Assembly (NCBI GenBank): GCA_029865265.1
Contig: JAOUHG010000003.1
Coordinates: 1-64,000 of the forward strand
DNA from: Candidatus Krumholzibacteriia bacterium
Lineage (GTDB): Bacteria; Krumholzibacteriota; Krumholzibacteriia; WVZY01; JAKEHA01
Length of the DNA stretch: 64,000 nucleotides
Direction: 5' to 3'
Numbering within the stretch: the first letter of the stretch is position 1; the number at the start of each line of letters is the position of its first letter. Below are positions 26,273 to 37,490 of the stretch, piece by piece. Made by a program: the position numbers and the translations under genes. A model generated the notes under the pieces. It saw nothing but the letters and a program-made list of their open reading frames with translations. It was not told the DNA's origin and searched no databases.

Positions 26273-26839
26273 TCAAGGGTCTTTTTTGCCCTCAGCGCGA
26301 ATCGCCCCCGGCTCGAGTTCAACGCCGAGGCCGTCGGCGATGCGGTTGACGAAGGCGTAGTAGGCCGCGATGGCGCAGGCGTCGTGGATGGCGTCGTCGT
26401 CGAACCCCGCCGCCCGCAGACCGGCGATGTCCCCCGCCCCCACTGCTGCCGGCGTGCGCGTGAGCTTGTCGGCGTAGGCAACCAGCGCCCGGTCGGCAGC
26501 GGCCAAGGGGAGGCCCGATGGGGGCTGGTCGCGGAGCGCCGCCAGCAGCGTGTTCTGCGCGTCCGCCGAAACACCCGCGGCGGTCAGGATGCGACGGAGC
26601 CCCGCCCCGTGGTGCTCCAGTCAGTAATGGCACCCGTTGATCCCCGACACCCGCACCGCGATCAGCTCGCGCTGGCGCCGCGTCAGCGGTCCCGGCGCGT
26701 ACATGAGTTCGCGGTACAGGTCGTAGTGGTGCCGCATCACCGCCGGGTGGACGCCGTGGATGCGGATGATGTGGTCGGTGTCGGGGACACGCGCGTCCCC
26801 AGGAATCTCGTCTTCGTGGATGTAGGGGATGTACGCCAT
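26273..26839 (-). CDS. AhpD-like peroxidase-related protein, probable selenoprotein (in-frame UGA)
   Basis: Behind GGGAGG, ATG 26839 opens a carboxymuconolactone-decarboxylase/AhpD-type protein that reads MAYIPYIHEDEIPG ... RQRELIAVRVSGINGCHY, then TGA at 26621-26623. It continues in frame LEHHGAGLRRILTAAG ... and runs to a normal stop, giving 188 residues, the usual family length. The TGA replaces the second Cys of the redox CxxC. Counting UGA as residue 73, Glu58, Cys70, Sec73 and His77 reproduce the Glu118-Cys130-Cys133-His137 spacing of mycobacterial AhpD, so a Cys/Sec active site is very likely. The gene begins 15 bases after the SDR gene stop (same operon). The alternative is a TGC-to-TGA nonsense mutation. 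Confidence 0.8.
26596..26618 (-). other. Hairpin directly after the UGA codon, possible SECIS element
   Basis: Starting 2 bases after the TGA, arms GGAGC and GCTCC (26614-26618 and 26596-26600) enclose a 13-base G-rich loop, with two further inner C-G pairs possible. Position fits a bacterial SECIS, but the distance to the apical loop is at the short end, so this is only suggestive. Confidence 0.4.
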
Positions 26840-26854
26840 GAAAACCTCCCAGCC

Positions 26855-27619
26855 TCAGGGTGCGGTGTAGCCGCCGTCCACCAGCATGGACGTGCCGGTT
26901 ACAAACGATGCGGCGTCGGAGCACAACCAGACCACCATCGCCGCCACTTCCTCCGGTGTTCCCATGCGTTTCATCGGGTGCAGGCCGGCGATGGCGGTGT
27001 ACGTTTCGGTGCCCTTTGATATGCCGGCGTGTTCGAGCAGCGGCGTCTCGATGAATCCGGGACACACCGCGTTGACGCGGATGCCACGCGGGGCGTATTC
27101 GATGGCGGCGGTCTTCGTGAGCCCCAAGACGCCGTGCTTGGCGGAGACGTACGCGGCCGCCCCGGCAAAACCAACCGTCCCCAGGATCGACGCCATGTTC
27201 ACGATGGAACCGCCGCCGTGTTCCAGCATGGCCGCGATCTCGTGTTTCGTGCACAGCCACACACCGGTCAGGTTGACACCGATCACCTGCTCCCACGAGT
27301 CCTCGGGGTAATCACCGGTCAACGCGTTGACCCCGCCGATGCCGGCGTTGTTGCACGCGCAGTCCAGGCGGCCGTAGTGTTTTATCGCCGATTGAACCAG
27401 GGCGCCGACCTCGGCGGATTTCGAAACGTCGCAGCGGGTGAAGATCGCCTCGCCCCCGAGCCTGCGGATATCTTCCAGCGTTTCTTCCGCGGGGGTGATG
27501 TCGGAAACAACCACCTTCGCCCCGTCGGCCGCCATCGCCACCGCGCACGCCCGGCCGATACCCGAACCGGCGCCGGTCACCAGCGCCACCTTGCCGTCCA
27601 GAACACCCTTCATTGCCAT
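26855..27619 (-). CDS. Short-chain dehydrogenase/reductase
   Basis: This 254-residue classical SDR has the NAD(P)-binding [12 protein letters not shown], the NNAGIGG motif, the catalytic Ser in VNMASILG and the catalytic pair in YVSAKHG (Tyr-x3-Lys). ATG 27619 and 27613 are both acceptable; AAGG precedes both. An Asp at the end of strand 2 ([11 protein letters not shown]) suggests a preference for NAD(H). The substrate is unknown; close relatives are often annotated as glucose or cyclohexanol dehydrogenases. It forms an operon with the AhpD-like probable selenoprotein 15 bases downstream, which hints at a linked oxidoreductive function. The dnaE2 LexA box lies only 14-25 bp upstream of its start, so this divergent gene may also feel LexA. 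Confidence 0.92.
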   Translation of the reverse strand: MAMKGVLDGKVALVTGAGSGIGRACAVAMAADGAKVVVSDITPAEETLEDIRRLGGEAIFTRCDVSKSAEVGALVQSAIKHYGRLDCACNNAGIGGVNALTGDYPEDSWEQVIGVNLTGVWLCTKHEIAAMLEHGGGSIVNMASILGTVGFAGAAAYVSAKHGVLGLTKTAAIEYAPRGIRVNAVCPGFIETPLLEHAGISKGTETYTAIAGLHPMKRMGTPEEVAAMVVWLCSDAASFVTGTSMLVDGGYTAP

Positions 27620-27623
27620 CACC

Positions 27624-27652
27624 TTGCCTTGCAGACATTTGTCTGTTATCAT
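27624..27652 (+). promoter_or_regulatory. dnaE2 promoter with LexA-type operator in the spacer
   Basis: A -35 TTGCCT (27624-27629) and a -10 TATCAT (27647-27652) flank a 17-bp spacer with AGACATTTGTCT (27633-27644), identical to the lexA core. The predicted start is near 27659, only 2-3 bases before the dnaE2 ATG. Confidence 0.83.
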
Positions 27653-27661
27653 TGTGCGGCC

Positions 27662-30823
<3,162 letters not shown>

Positions 30824-30825
30824 GT

Positions 30826-31446
30826 TCAGACCTCGCTCCGCAGGCGCACGCCACCCCGGTACAGCAGGATCACCGCCGGCATCAGCACCAGGTGATACAG
30901 GCCGCTGCTGTTCACCGGATCGAAGACATTCACGTCCAGCGCCTGGATCGCCGACGCCGCCAGCATGATCAGGATACCGCCGATCATCTGCCATGACCCG
31001 CTGCCATTTCGGATGCCCAGCACGCTCATCAGCAGCAGAAAGAGCAGCGCCGGCACATAATTGATGATGACGGCGGCGTAGGATCCATTCACCTGGATCA
31101 CGATGGCATAGACCACCAGCTGAACCAGGCCCGCCGCCATCAGAACGCGCCGCACGCGCGCGGTGAAGAACTGGCACGCCGTCGTCATGAGCATCAGGAA
31201 CGCCACCGCGCCGATGACCAGCCAGTTGGTGCGCTGAATGGCATACCGCGGCAGTCCCTGCCCCTCGAAGAAGCCGTGGTCGATGCCCCCCAGCAGGGCC
31301 GACAACCCCAGCAGCAGCATCATGCCGCTCCAGAACCAGGCCGCCGAAAAGCGGCTGCCGCGCCGCTGCGCCAGCATGCCGGCCAGAAAGAACGCCTCGC
31401 AGGCCAGCAGGAAGTTGGTGATCGAAGTAACGCCGAGCGCGGTCAT
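30826..31446 (-). CDS. Multi-pass integral membrane protein of unknown function
   Basis: A 206-residue protein made almost entirely of hydrophobic segments, about seven: VTSITNFLLACEAFFLAGML, FSAAWFWSGMMLLLGLSALLGG, TNWLVIGAVAFLMLMTTACQF, VLMAAGLVQLVVYAIVIQV, AVIINYVPALLFLLLMSVLG, SWQMIGGILIMLAASAIQAL and LYHLVLMPAVILLYRGG. Start 31446 gives the first helix without the Arg/Pro stretch that longer starts add. The pattern resembles seven-helix proteins of the DUF6962 or TraB-like size, but I cannot assign a family. A His/Asp pair (GGIDHGFFEG) after helix 2 and a His in helix 7 are the only polar signatures. It is convergent with dnaE2, 2 bases apart. Confidence 0.75.
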   Translation of the reverse strand: MTALGVTSITNFLLACEAFFLAGMLAQRRGSRFSAAWFWSGMMLLLGLSALLGGIDHGFFEGQGLPRYAIQRTNWLVIGAVAFLMLMTTACQFFTARVRRVLMAAGLVQLVVYAIVIQVNGSYAAVIINYVPALLFLLLMSVLGIRNGSGSWQMIGGILIMLAASAIQALDVNVFDPVNSSGLYHLVLMPAVILLYRGGVRLRSEV

Positions 31447-31682
31447 GCGGCGGGAGCCTAGCCCCCCCGCGGGCGAGGCGCAAGGGATCTTCAAAAAGTG
31501 CGATTTTTCCTTCGAAACGCCGCGCGAATTGCGCTAAAGTTATGGACTGCGATAGCCATCTCCCGGTGCACCGCCCCTGACCATCTCATCCGCACCGCAC
31601 CGGGACCGCATACCCTGCGGCACTTCTGTGCATTACCGAACCAACCGGTTGCCCCCCGCAACCAGCACGGAGGATTTCAGCC

Positions 31683-34600
31683 ATGCGATCATCTCCCCGG
31701 CATTACACAGTCTCATGGATTGTCCTTATAACCACCTGCGCCGCGCTCGCGGTCTTTGCGCCCGGCGCATTCACCGATGACAGCACGCCGATTACCGGCG
31801 CGCCCCGGGGGTGGACACGGCCCGCTCCGGAGGCGTCGTCACCGCCCGATTTTCCGGCTCTCGAAACGTCTGCTTTTGAGGCCGCGGCACCCGACGAGGC
31901 CCGCTGGATCAACGGCGAGCTGCTCGCACCGCTCCCCACGGATCCTGACCTCCGCCGCCAGGCGCTCCAGCAGGCGGCAGCGAATGCCGCTGCGACCCCC
32001 TCCGCTCCGGGTGTTGTACACACCACCGGTGCCCAGGGTGGCAGCGATGTTTCGCTCTCGGGCGGTCGCTCGACCGATGACAACATCCCGCACGTCGAGC
32101 CGTACATCCCGGCCGAGGTGCGCAACGGCAAGAAGACCTGGAATCTCAAGCTCCCCGATCAATTCGTCGCCGATCCGCAGCTCATGCTGGGCGTCGATCC
32201 GGAGAGCGGCAAGGCCCTGAATCAAAACGAACAGGACCGGGCCATCACCACATCGTTCGCGCCGGCGCTGCAGCACCAGTTCGAGGGCATCGGCCAGACC
32301 AACCTGACCCCGCCGGATTGCGACCTCTCGGTGGGACCCAGCCACGTGATGGCGGTCGTCAACGCGCGTTTTGCGATATACGACAAGTGCGGAAACAACC
32401 TCTACGAGAACAACATTGCCACCTTCGTTGGCAACGGCACGGATTTCTTCTTCGACCCCAAGGTTGTCTACGACATCTGGGACGGACGCTGGTACATCAC
32501 CTGTCTGGTCCGCAACAATTCGACCCTGGCCTCGTGGGTCATCCTGCTCTACTCGGATGACTCCAACCCGATCGGGGCATGGAACTGGCATTACCTCGAC
32601 TTCCGCCTCAACGGGGGTACCAGCACGAACTTCTGGGCCGACTATCAGGATGTTGGTACGGACCCGAACTCAATTTACATCAGCGCGAACATGTTCAACT
32701 GGTCGAGCCCGCCCGCCTTCCAGTACGCGAAGCTGCGCTGCCTCGACAAGGCGGACGTCCTGGACGGCGGTGGCGTGTGCTGGTGGGACTACTGGAGTCT
32801 GACCAACCCCGGCGACGGGAGTCTGGCCTTCTCGCTGCGAACCAGTGAGATGATCTCCTACCCGAGTGCCTACTGGCTGGTCAACTCCGTCAGCTACGGT
32901 GCGTCATTCATGACGGTATGGAAGGTCACCGGGGCCACCGTGTGCACGGGCCCCACACTGACCAGCTACAACATGCCCACAGCAGCCTACGACGATCCCC
33001 CGGCCGCGCTGCAGCCCAACGGCACCTACGTGGATTGCGGCGACGCACGCCTGCAGAACTCGGTGTACTACAACAGCAACGTGTGGGCCGGGCACGCGCG
33101 GCGCGTCAACTGGAGCGAGCCCACGGATCGATCCGCGGTTGCCGTGTGCCAGTTCAACCCCAACACGCTCGCGGTCAACTTCTACGTGGGCTTCGGGGCC
33201 GCCGGGCTCTACTACGCCTACCCCGCGGTCAACTTCGACACGGCCCTCAACGGCATCGTCGCGTTTTCCCGCGCGGGGCCGACCGAGAACCCGGGCTCGC
33301 GCTACGCGGACCTCGCCAACGGCGGTCCCTGGGGAAGCAGTGCCCTGCTCATCTCCGGCAACACCAGCTACACCGGCAGCAGCGACGCCGGCACCCTCGC
33401 CGACCCGTATCGCTGGGGTGACTACTACGGGGCCGCCCTCGACCCCATCAACTACCGCGCCATATGGATGTACGGCGAATACACGGTGAACGCCTTCAAC
33501 TGGGGCACGCGCGTCGGCGTGGTGTCGCCGCAGGGCCCCGGTGTGCTGTCGGTGACGCCATCGCCCGGACTCGTATCCGGTGGCCTGGCCGGCGGTCCGT
33601 TCTCGCCTTCCGGCATCAACTATACGGTCAGTAACACGGGCAACGCCCCGCTCACCTGGTCGCTCTCCGGCGTCAACACGTGGAATTCTGCGTCGTCGAC
33701 GGGCGGACAGCTCGGAGCGGGCGGGTCGACGATTGTGAGCATCAACATCGACGCCTCGGCGAACGCCTTCGGGCCGGGCATCTACACGGACGCCTACACC
33801 TTCGCCGATTGCTACAGCGGTGCGGCGCTCGGGCGCAGCACCGTGCTGCACGTGGGTGCGGATGGTTCCTGCGACGGCTCCCAGCTGGCGCTCACGCCGG
33901 GTATCGCGCCGCCCAACTACGGCGCGGACGGAGCCACCTATGAGCGCGGGGTCTACATCACCGCCATCAAGGACTTCAGACTCTGCGCGATGGCCTACAA
34001 GCTGGAGTTGTCGAGCCTGCCGCGCACGCTGACGGCGCGTATCTACGCGGCCAACGGGGTCACGCGCGGCGCGCTGCTGGCGACCGGCAGCATCGCCATC
34101 ACCCAGCAGGGCAACGTGCTCCACCACGTGCCCATCAGCTACACGCTCCAGTCCTGTCAGGACTACGAACTGGTGTTCGAAATCGCCGGTGGCGATGCGT
34201 GGGAGTGGTGGAGTGAGGGCGGGATTACCGAACCGTTCGACGTGGGTGGCGCCATTCGTGTCCGCGACGGTTCCCTTAACGGTGGTGCCGGCAACACGGC
34301 GCTGCCCCACATCGAGATCACCGGCATCGCGGCACCCAACCCGGCGATGCTCAGCGACCTCGGCGGCCCCGGGGCGCCTCCGAATTCCGCCCCCGACGAC
34401 AACAACGAGCGCGGCATCTTCATCAAGGCGCTCGACACCGCCCAGCTGTGTGCATTCGGGTGGGAAGCCGACCTTCCCGCCGGTTCCCAGCTGACCGCAC
34501 GCGTCTACCGGGCCACCGGCACCGTCCGTGGCGCGCTGGTCGCGGAAGGAACCTACACGGTTCCGTCTTCCGGCCTCCAGTTCCACGACATCCCCATCAA

Positions 34601-35564
34601 CTACCAGTTGGAGGAGGGCCGCGACTACGACCTCGCCGTTGAGTTCGGCGTCACCAACTCGTGGCCGTGGTGGGACGAGAACACGTTCGCGGAGCCCTAC
34701 GACGTGGACGTGTTCCGGGTGGTCGATGCGGAGGCGTTTGGCTCGGCCATCAACTACGCGTTGCCCCACTACCGGGCAAGCTGGGAGGAGAAGACCGGAG
34801 GTTCGCCCTTCGATCTGCGCAAGATCACCGACGTGCTTCCCCCACCCAACAGCGCCAACCAGCCCAACTCAGAGTACGGCGCGTTCGTGACGTCCAACAT
34901 CAGCCAGCAGGTCTACAGCATCGGCTGGATGGCGGACGTTCCTGCCGGCCAGCCCATCATCGCCAACGTGTACGATGCAACCGGCATCGTGCGCGGCGCG
35001 CTCCTCAGCACGGGTACCGTGATCTCGTCGGGTCCCGGCATGCGCTGGCACGACATTCCGCTGGCGGCACCGCTGGTGGCGGGCCAGGACTACGACATCG
35101 CCATCCAGTGGGCAACTATCAACGAGTTGCGCTGGTGGAGCGACACCTCCGGGTTGCCGTACACCATCAACGGCGTCATCACGGTTCGTGACGGCGAGTC
35201 CCAGGTGTATGGCGGCGCCGGCAACACCGCACTCATCCACATGCGCATGCACGCGTGCGATGAAAACGCGACACCGGTGCTGGACGGGCCGCAGAAGACA
35301 CCGTTCTTCATGGCGGCGCCCGCACCCAACCCGATTGCCACCTCGGCTCGGCTGAACTTCTCGCTGGAGGAGGACGGTCCGGTGACGATCACCGTCTACG
35401 ACGTGGCGGGACGCCGCGTACAGACCCTGATCGACGGTCAGCATACGCCGCGGGGATGGCACAGCATCGACCTCAACTCGAGCGGGTACGCCAGCGGCGT
35501 GTACTTCCTCAAGATGCAGTCGAACGCAAAATCGCTGTCGCGCAAGTTCGTGGTCGTGCACTGA
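31683..35564 (+). CDS. 1293-residue secreted modular protein with triplicated domain and FlgD-like C-terminus
   Basis: GGAGG precedes ATG 31683, and a signal peptide covers about residues 1-31. Residues 190-620 are one large beta-rich domain (FEGIGQTNLTPPDCDLSVGPSHVMAVVN ...), likely a propeller. A BACON-like Ig domain follows (about 620-735). Then come three copies, each about 140-157 residues, of one module (starting near residues 741, 898 and 1055) with a shared pattern 'PPN...ERGxFI...LCAxGWxADLP...ARVYxATGxVRGALLxxG ... HDIPIxYxLxxGxDYxLxxEF...WWxE'. It resembles DUF4082-like jelly-rolls, by impression. The FlgD/Por-like domain covers about 1209-1293 (VYDVAGRRVQTL ... GVYFLKM). It is probably a surface adhesin or carbohydrate-binding protein; no catalytic residues were recognised. 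Confidence 0.85.
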   Translation: MRSSPRHYTVSWIVLITTCAALAVFAPGAFTDDSTPITGAPRGWTRPAPEASSPPDFPALETSAFEAAAPDEARWINGELLAPLPTDPDLRRQALQQAAANAAATPSAPGVVHTTGAQGGSDVSLSGGRSTDDNIPHVEPYIPAEVRNGKKTWNLKLPDQFVADPQLMLGVDPESGKALNQNEQDRAITTSFAPALQHQFEGIGQTNLTPPDCDLSVGPSHVMAVVNARFAIYDKCGNNLYENNIATFVGNGTDFFFDPKVVYDIWDGRWYITCLVRNNSTLASWVILLYSDDSNPIGAWNWHYLDFRLNGGTSTNFWADYQDVGTDPNSIYISANMFNWSSPPAFQYAKLRCLDKADVLDGGGVCWWDYWSLTNPGDGSLAFSLRTSEMISYPSAYWLVNSVSYGASFMTVWKVTGATVCTGPTLTSYNMPTAAYDDPPAALQPNGTYVDCGDARLQNSVYYNSNVWAGHARRVNWSEPTDRSAVAVCQFNPNTLAVNFYVGFGAAGLYYAYPAVNFDTALNGIVAFSRAGPTENPGSRYADLANGGPWGSSALLISGNTSYTGSSDAGTLADPYRWGDYYGAALDPINYRAIWMYGEYTVNAFNWGTRVGVVSPQGPGVLSVTPSPGLVSGGLAGGPFSPSGINYTVSNTGNAPLTWSLSGVNTWNSASSTGGQLGAGGSTIVSINIDASANAFGPGIYTDAYTFADCYSGAALGRSTVLHVGADGSCDGSQLALTPGIAPPNYGADGATYERGVYITAIKDFRLCAMAYKLELSSLPRTLTARIYAANGVTRGALLATGSIAITQQGNVLHHVPISYTLQSCQDYELVFEIAGGDAWEWWSEGGITEPFDVGGAIRVRDGSLNGGAGNTALPHIEITGIAAPNPAMLSDLGGPGAPPNSAPDDNNERGIFIKALDTAQLCAFGWEADLPAGSQLTARVYRATGTVRGALVAEGTYTVPSSGLQFHDIPINYQLEEGRDYDLAVEFGVTNSWPWWDENTFAEPYDVDVFRVVDAEAFGSAINYALPHYRASWEEKTGGSPFDLRKITDVLPPPNSANQPNSEYGAFVTSNISQQVYSIGWMADVPAGQPIIANVYDATGIVRGALLSTGTVISSGPGMRWHDIPLAAPLVAGQDYDIAIQWATINELRWWSDTSGLPYTINGVITVRDGESQVYGGAGNTALIHMRMHACDENATPVLDGPQKTPFFMAAPAPNPIATSARLNFSLEEDGPVTITVYDVAGRRVQTLIDGQHTPRGWHSIDLNSSGYASGVYFLKMQSNAKSLSRKFVVVH

Positions 35565-35592
35565 CCGCGACGGAAGCAAGGCAGTAACGCAC

Positions 35593-35621
35593 AAGGGGCC
35601 GGCCACCGTGGCCGGCCCCTT
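35593..35621. terminator. Bidirectional terminator hairpin between convergent genes
   Basis: A perfect 13-bp stem (AAGGGGCCGGCCA, loop CCG) lies 28 bases past the 1293-aa gene stop and 11 bases from the stop of the facing SDR/DUF2867 gene. The A/T ends of the stem fit use in both directions. Confidence 0.75.
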
Positions 35622-35631
35622 GCCGTTGGCG

Positions 35632-37065
35632 TCAGCGCGAGGTGGCAACCAGTGCGCGCAGCAGACCGCGGAAGATGATGCGGTGTACGGGATAGAGACC
35701 GTACCAGTAGATGAGCCCGCCCAGTCCCCGCGGCGCAAAGAACGCGGTCTGTACCAGTGTGGTCCCGGTGTCGTCCGGTTTCGCCTCGAACTCGAGCCAG
35801 GCGCGTCCCGGCAGCTTCATCTCGGCGCGCAGCCGCAGCAACCTGCCGGCCTCAACGGCCTCCACGCGCCAGAAATCGAGCGCATCCCCGACGCGGACGT
35901 CCACAGGATCGCGCCTGCCGCGACGCATCCCGACACCACCCAGCAGGCGATCCACCACGCCCCGCAACCGCCACGACCAGTTCCAGAACAGCCAGCCGCG
36001 TCGACCGCCCAGACTTGCGAAGTTCAGGAATGCGTCCCGCGGCGCGGCGGCCACACGCGCCTGCCGGCGCTCCATGATCATGCCCTCGCGCGTGCTGAGG
36101 ACCAGCGGCGGCCGGTCCCCCTGCGAGGTCATCAGGGCGTCGCTCCACGACGACTCAACGCGGTTCGCATCCAGTTGCGAAAGCGCCAGGCGCACCGCGC
36201 GGTCGTAGTCCATGGGCACGATCGATGGGAAGAGGCTTCGGGCCGATGTGTCCCGCACCACGACCTCACTGCGCAGCCCCTCCACCAGTGGCCGCGCGAT
36301 TACCGACGGGACCGGCGTCACGATGTGCACCCAGTACGACGACAGGCGCGGCGTAAGCACCGGCACCGGGAGCAGTACCCGCCGCAGACCCCGCGCGCGC
36401 GCGTAGCCGGTCATCATCTCACCGTAGGTAACCACGTCGGCCCCGCCGATTTCGACCACGCGCCCGGCCGACTCGCTGCTCGACAACGCCGCCACCAGGT
36501 AGTCCACCACGTCGTCAATCGCGATCGGCTGCGTACGCGTATAGACCCAGCGCGGACAGATCATCACCGGCACGCGCTCGGCCAGGTAGCGGATCATCTC
36601 AAATGACAGGCTTCCCGAGCCGACAATGACCGCGGCGCGAAACTCCGTCACCGGCACGCCGGCCTCACCCAGCGTAACCCCCGTTTCCTGACGCGAGCGA
36701 AGGTGCGCGGACAGGGCCGTGGTGCTGTCTCCGAGCCCGCCCAGGTAGATGATCCGGCTCACCCCACCCGCGGCCGCGGCGGCTCCGAAGTTGCGCGCCG
36801 CCAGCACGTCGCGCTCGTGAAATCCCGCCCCGCTGCCCATGCTGTGAACCAGGTAGTAGGCCGCGTCCACACCCCGCATGCACGCGTCCAGTGACTCCCG
36901 GTGGAGAACGTCGCCGGCGACGATCTCCACGCGATCCACCCAGCGCCGGCCAGCCAGCCGCGCGGGATCCCGCGCGAGGCAACGCACGCGGTGTCCCGCC
37001 GCCAGCAGTGCGGGCACCAGGCGCCCCCCGATGTAGCCCGTGGCACCGGTTACCAGGATCGTCAT
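35632..37065 (-). CDS. NAD(P)-binding SDR-type protein with C-terminal DUF2867 domain
   Basis: This 477-residue two-domain protein has an NmrA/atypical-SDR domain at residues 1-290: the Rossmann start TILVTGATGYIGGRLVPALLAAGH, AAYYLVHSMGSGAGFHERD, and IYLGGLGD. Residues 320-477 are a DUF2867 (SRPBCC-like) domain, with the marker RRGWLFWNWSWRLRGVVDRLLGGVGMRRGRRDP split here by my reading into RRGWLFWNWSWRLRG and GVGMRRGRRDP, followed by a Leu/Trp-rich tail. Such fusions are found in many bacteria, with no reaction proven; the SRPBCC part may bind a hydrophobic ligand that the SDR part reduces. It is divergent from the DinB-like gene. Confidence 0.88.
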   Translation of the reverse strand: MTILVTGATGYIGGRLVPALLAAGHRVRCLARDPARLAGRRWVDRVEIVAGDVLHRESLDACMRGVDAAYYLVHSMGSGAGFHERDVLAARNFGAAAAAGGVSRIIYLGGLGDSTTALSAHLRSRQETGVTLGEAGVPVTEFRAAVIVGSGSLSFEMIRYLAERVPVMICPRWVYTRTQPIAIDDVVDYLVAALSSSESAGRVVEIGGADVVTYGEMMTGYARARGLRRVLLPVPVLTPRLSSYWVHIVTPVPSVIARPLVEGLRSEVVVRDTSARSLFPSIVPMDYDRAVRLALSQLDANRVESSWSDALMTSQGDRPPLVLSTREGMIMERRQARVAAAPRDAFLNFASLGGRRGWLFWNWSWRLRGVVDRLLGGVGMRRGRRDPVDVRVGDALDFWRVEAVEAGRLLRLRAEMKLPGRAWLEFEAKPDDTGTTLVQTAFFAPRGLGGLIYWYGLYPVHRIIFRGLLRALVATSR

Positions 37066-37148
37066 GGCCCCACCACCATACGTGTGTCTCGACGGGATTC
37101 GAGTACTCCAGCTATCATCGCGACAAGTTACGAACGAAAGGACGACCC

Positions 37149-37484
37149 ATGCAACTCATGCTGAACTGCCTGTGGATGACCCGCGCGGAGGAATTGCTGA
37201 GAGGTGCCGAGGAACTCGCCCCGGCCGACATGACCAACGCACGAACCCGTGCCGCGGGCCACAACCAGCGCGCCATGGCGGCCATCGTCGCCGAGTTCAC
37301 GGTGGCGCGGGAGAATCTGCTCGCACGCCTGGACGCCGCCACCGATGACGACGTCACCCGCGCCGCCGTGCACCCGCGCCTCAAGCGGCCCATGCGCCTG
37401 GTCGACCTGTGCTTCTTCGTGGCCGAACACGACGATCATCACCTGGCGGTTGTTACCCGCGCGCTGCGCGCCCAGGGCCACTGA
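37149..37484 (+). CDS. Short DinB-family protein
   Basis: This 111-residue protein starts at ATG 37149 behind AAAGGA. Its helices carry the DinB/YfiT-like pattern TRAAGHNQRAMAAIVAEFTVARENLLARLD ... RLVDLCFFVAEHDDHHLAVVTRAL. The terminal EHDDHH histidine cluster and His in AAGHNQ are the usual metal ligands of this four-helix-bundle family. It is shorter than most DinB proteins (about 150-170), so part of the N-terminal helix may be missing or degenerate. Family members act as metal-dependent thiol transferases or have unknown functions. It ends 6 bases before the convergent amidase gene. Confidence 0.78.
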   Translation: MQLMLNCLWMTRAEELLRGAEELAPADMTNARTRAAGHNQRAMAAIVAEFTVARENLLARLDAATDDDVTRAAVHPRLKRPMRLVDLCFFVAEHDDHHLAVVTRALRAQGH

Positions 37485-37490
37485 AGCCGC

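Noticed and set aside
26273-26839. Two separate genes split at the TGA 26621
   Set aside because: The second part has no ribosome-binding site or start and continues the same fold with family residues in place, so it is one gene.
27029-27661. Extended upstream start for dnaE2
   Set aside because: The extra 211 codons are the antisense of the SDR gene and contain no PHP-domain residues; LexA promoter and ATG 27662 fit the usual N-terminus.
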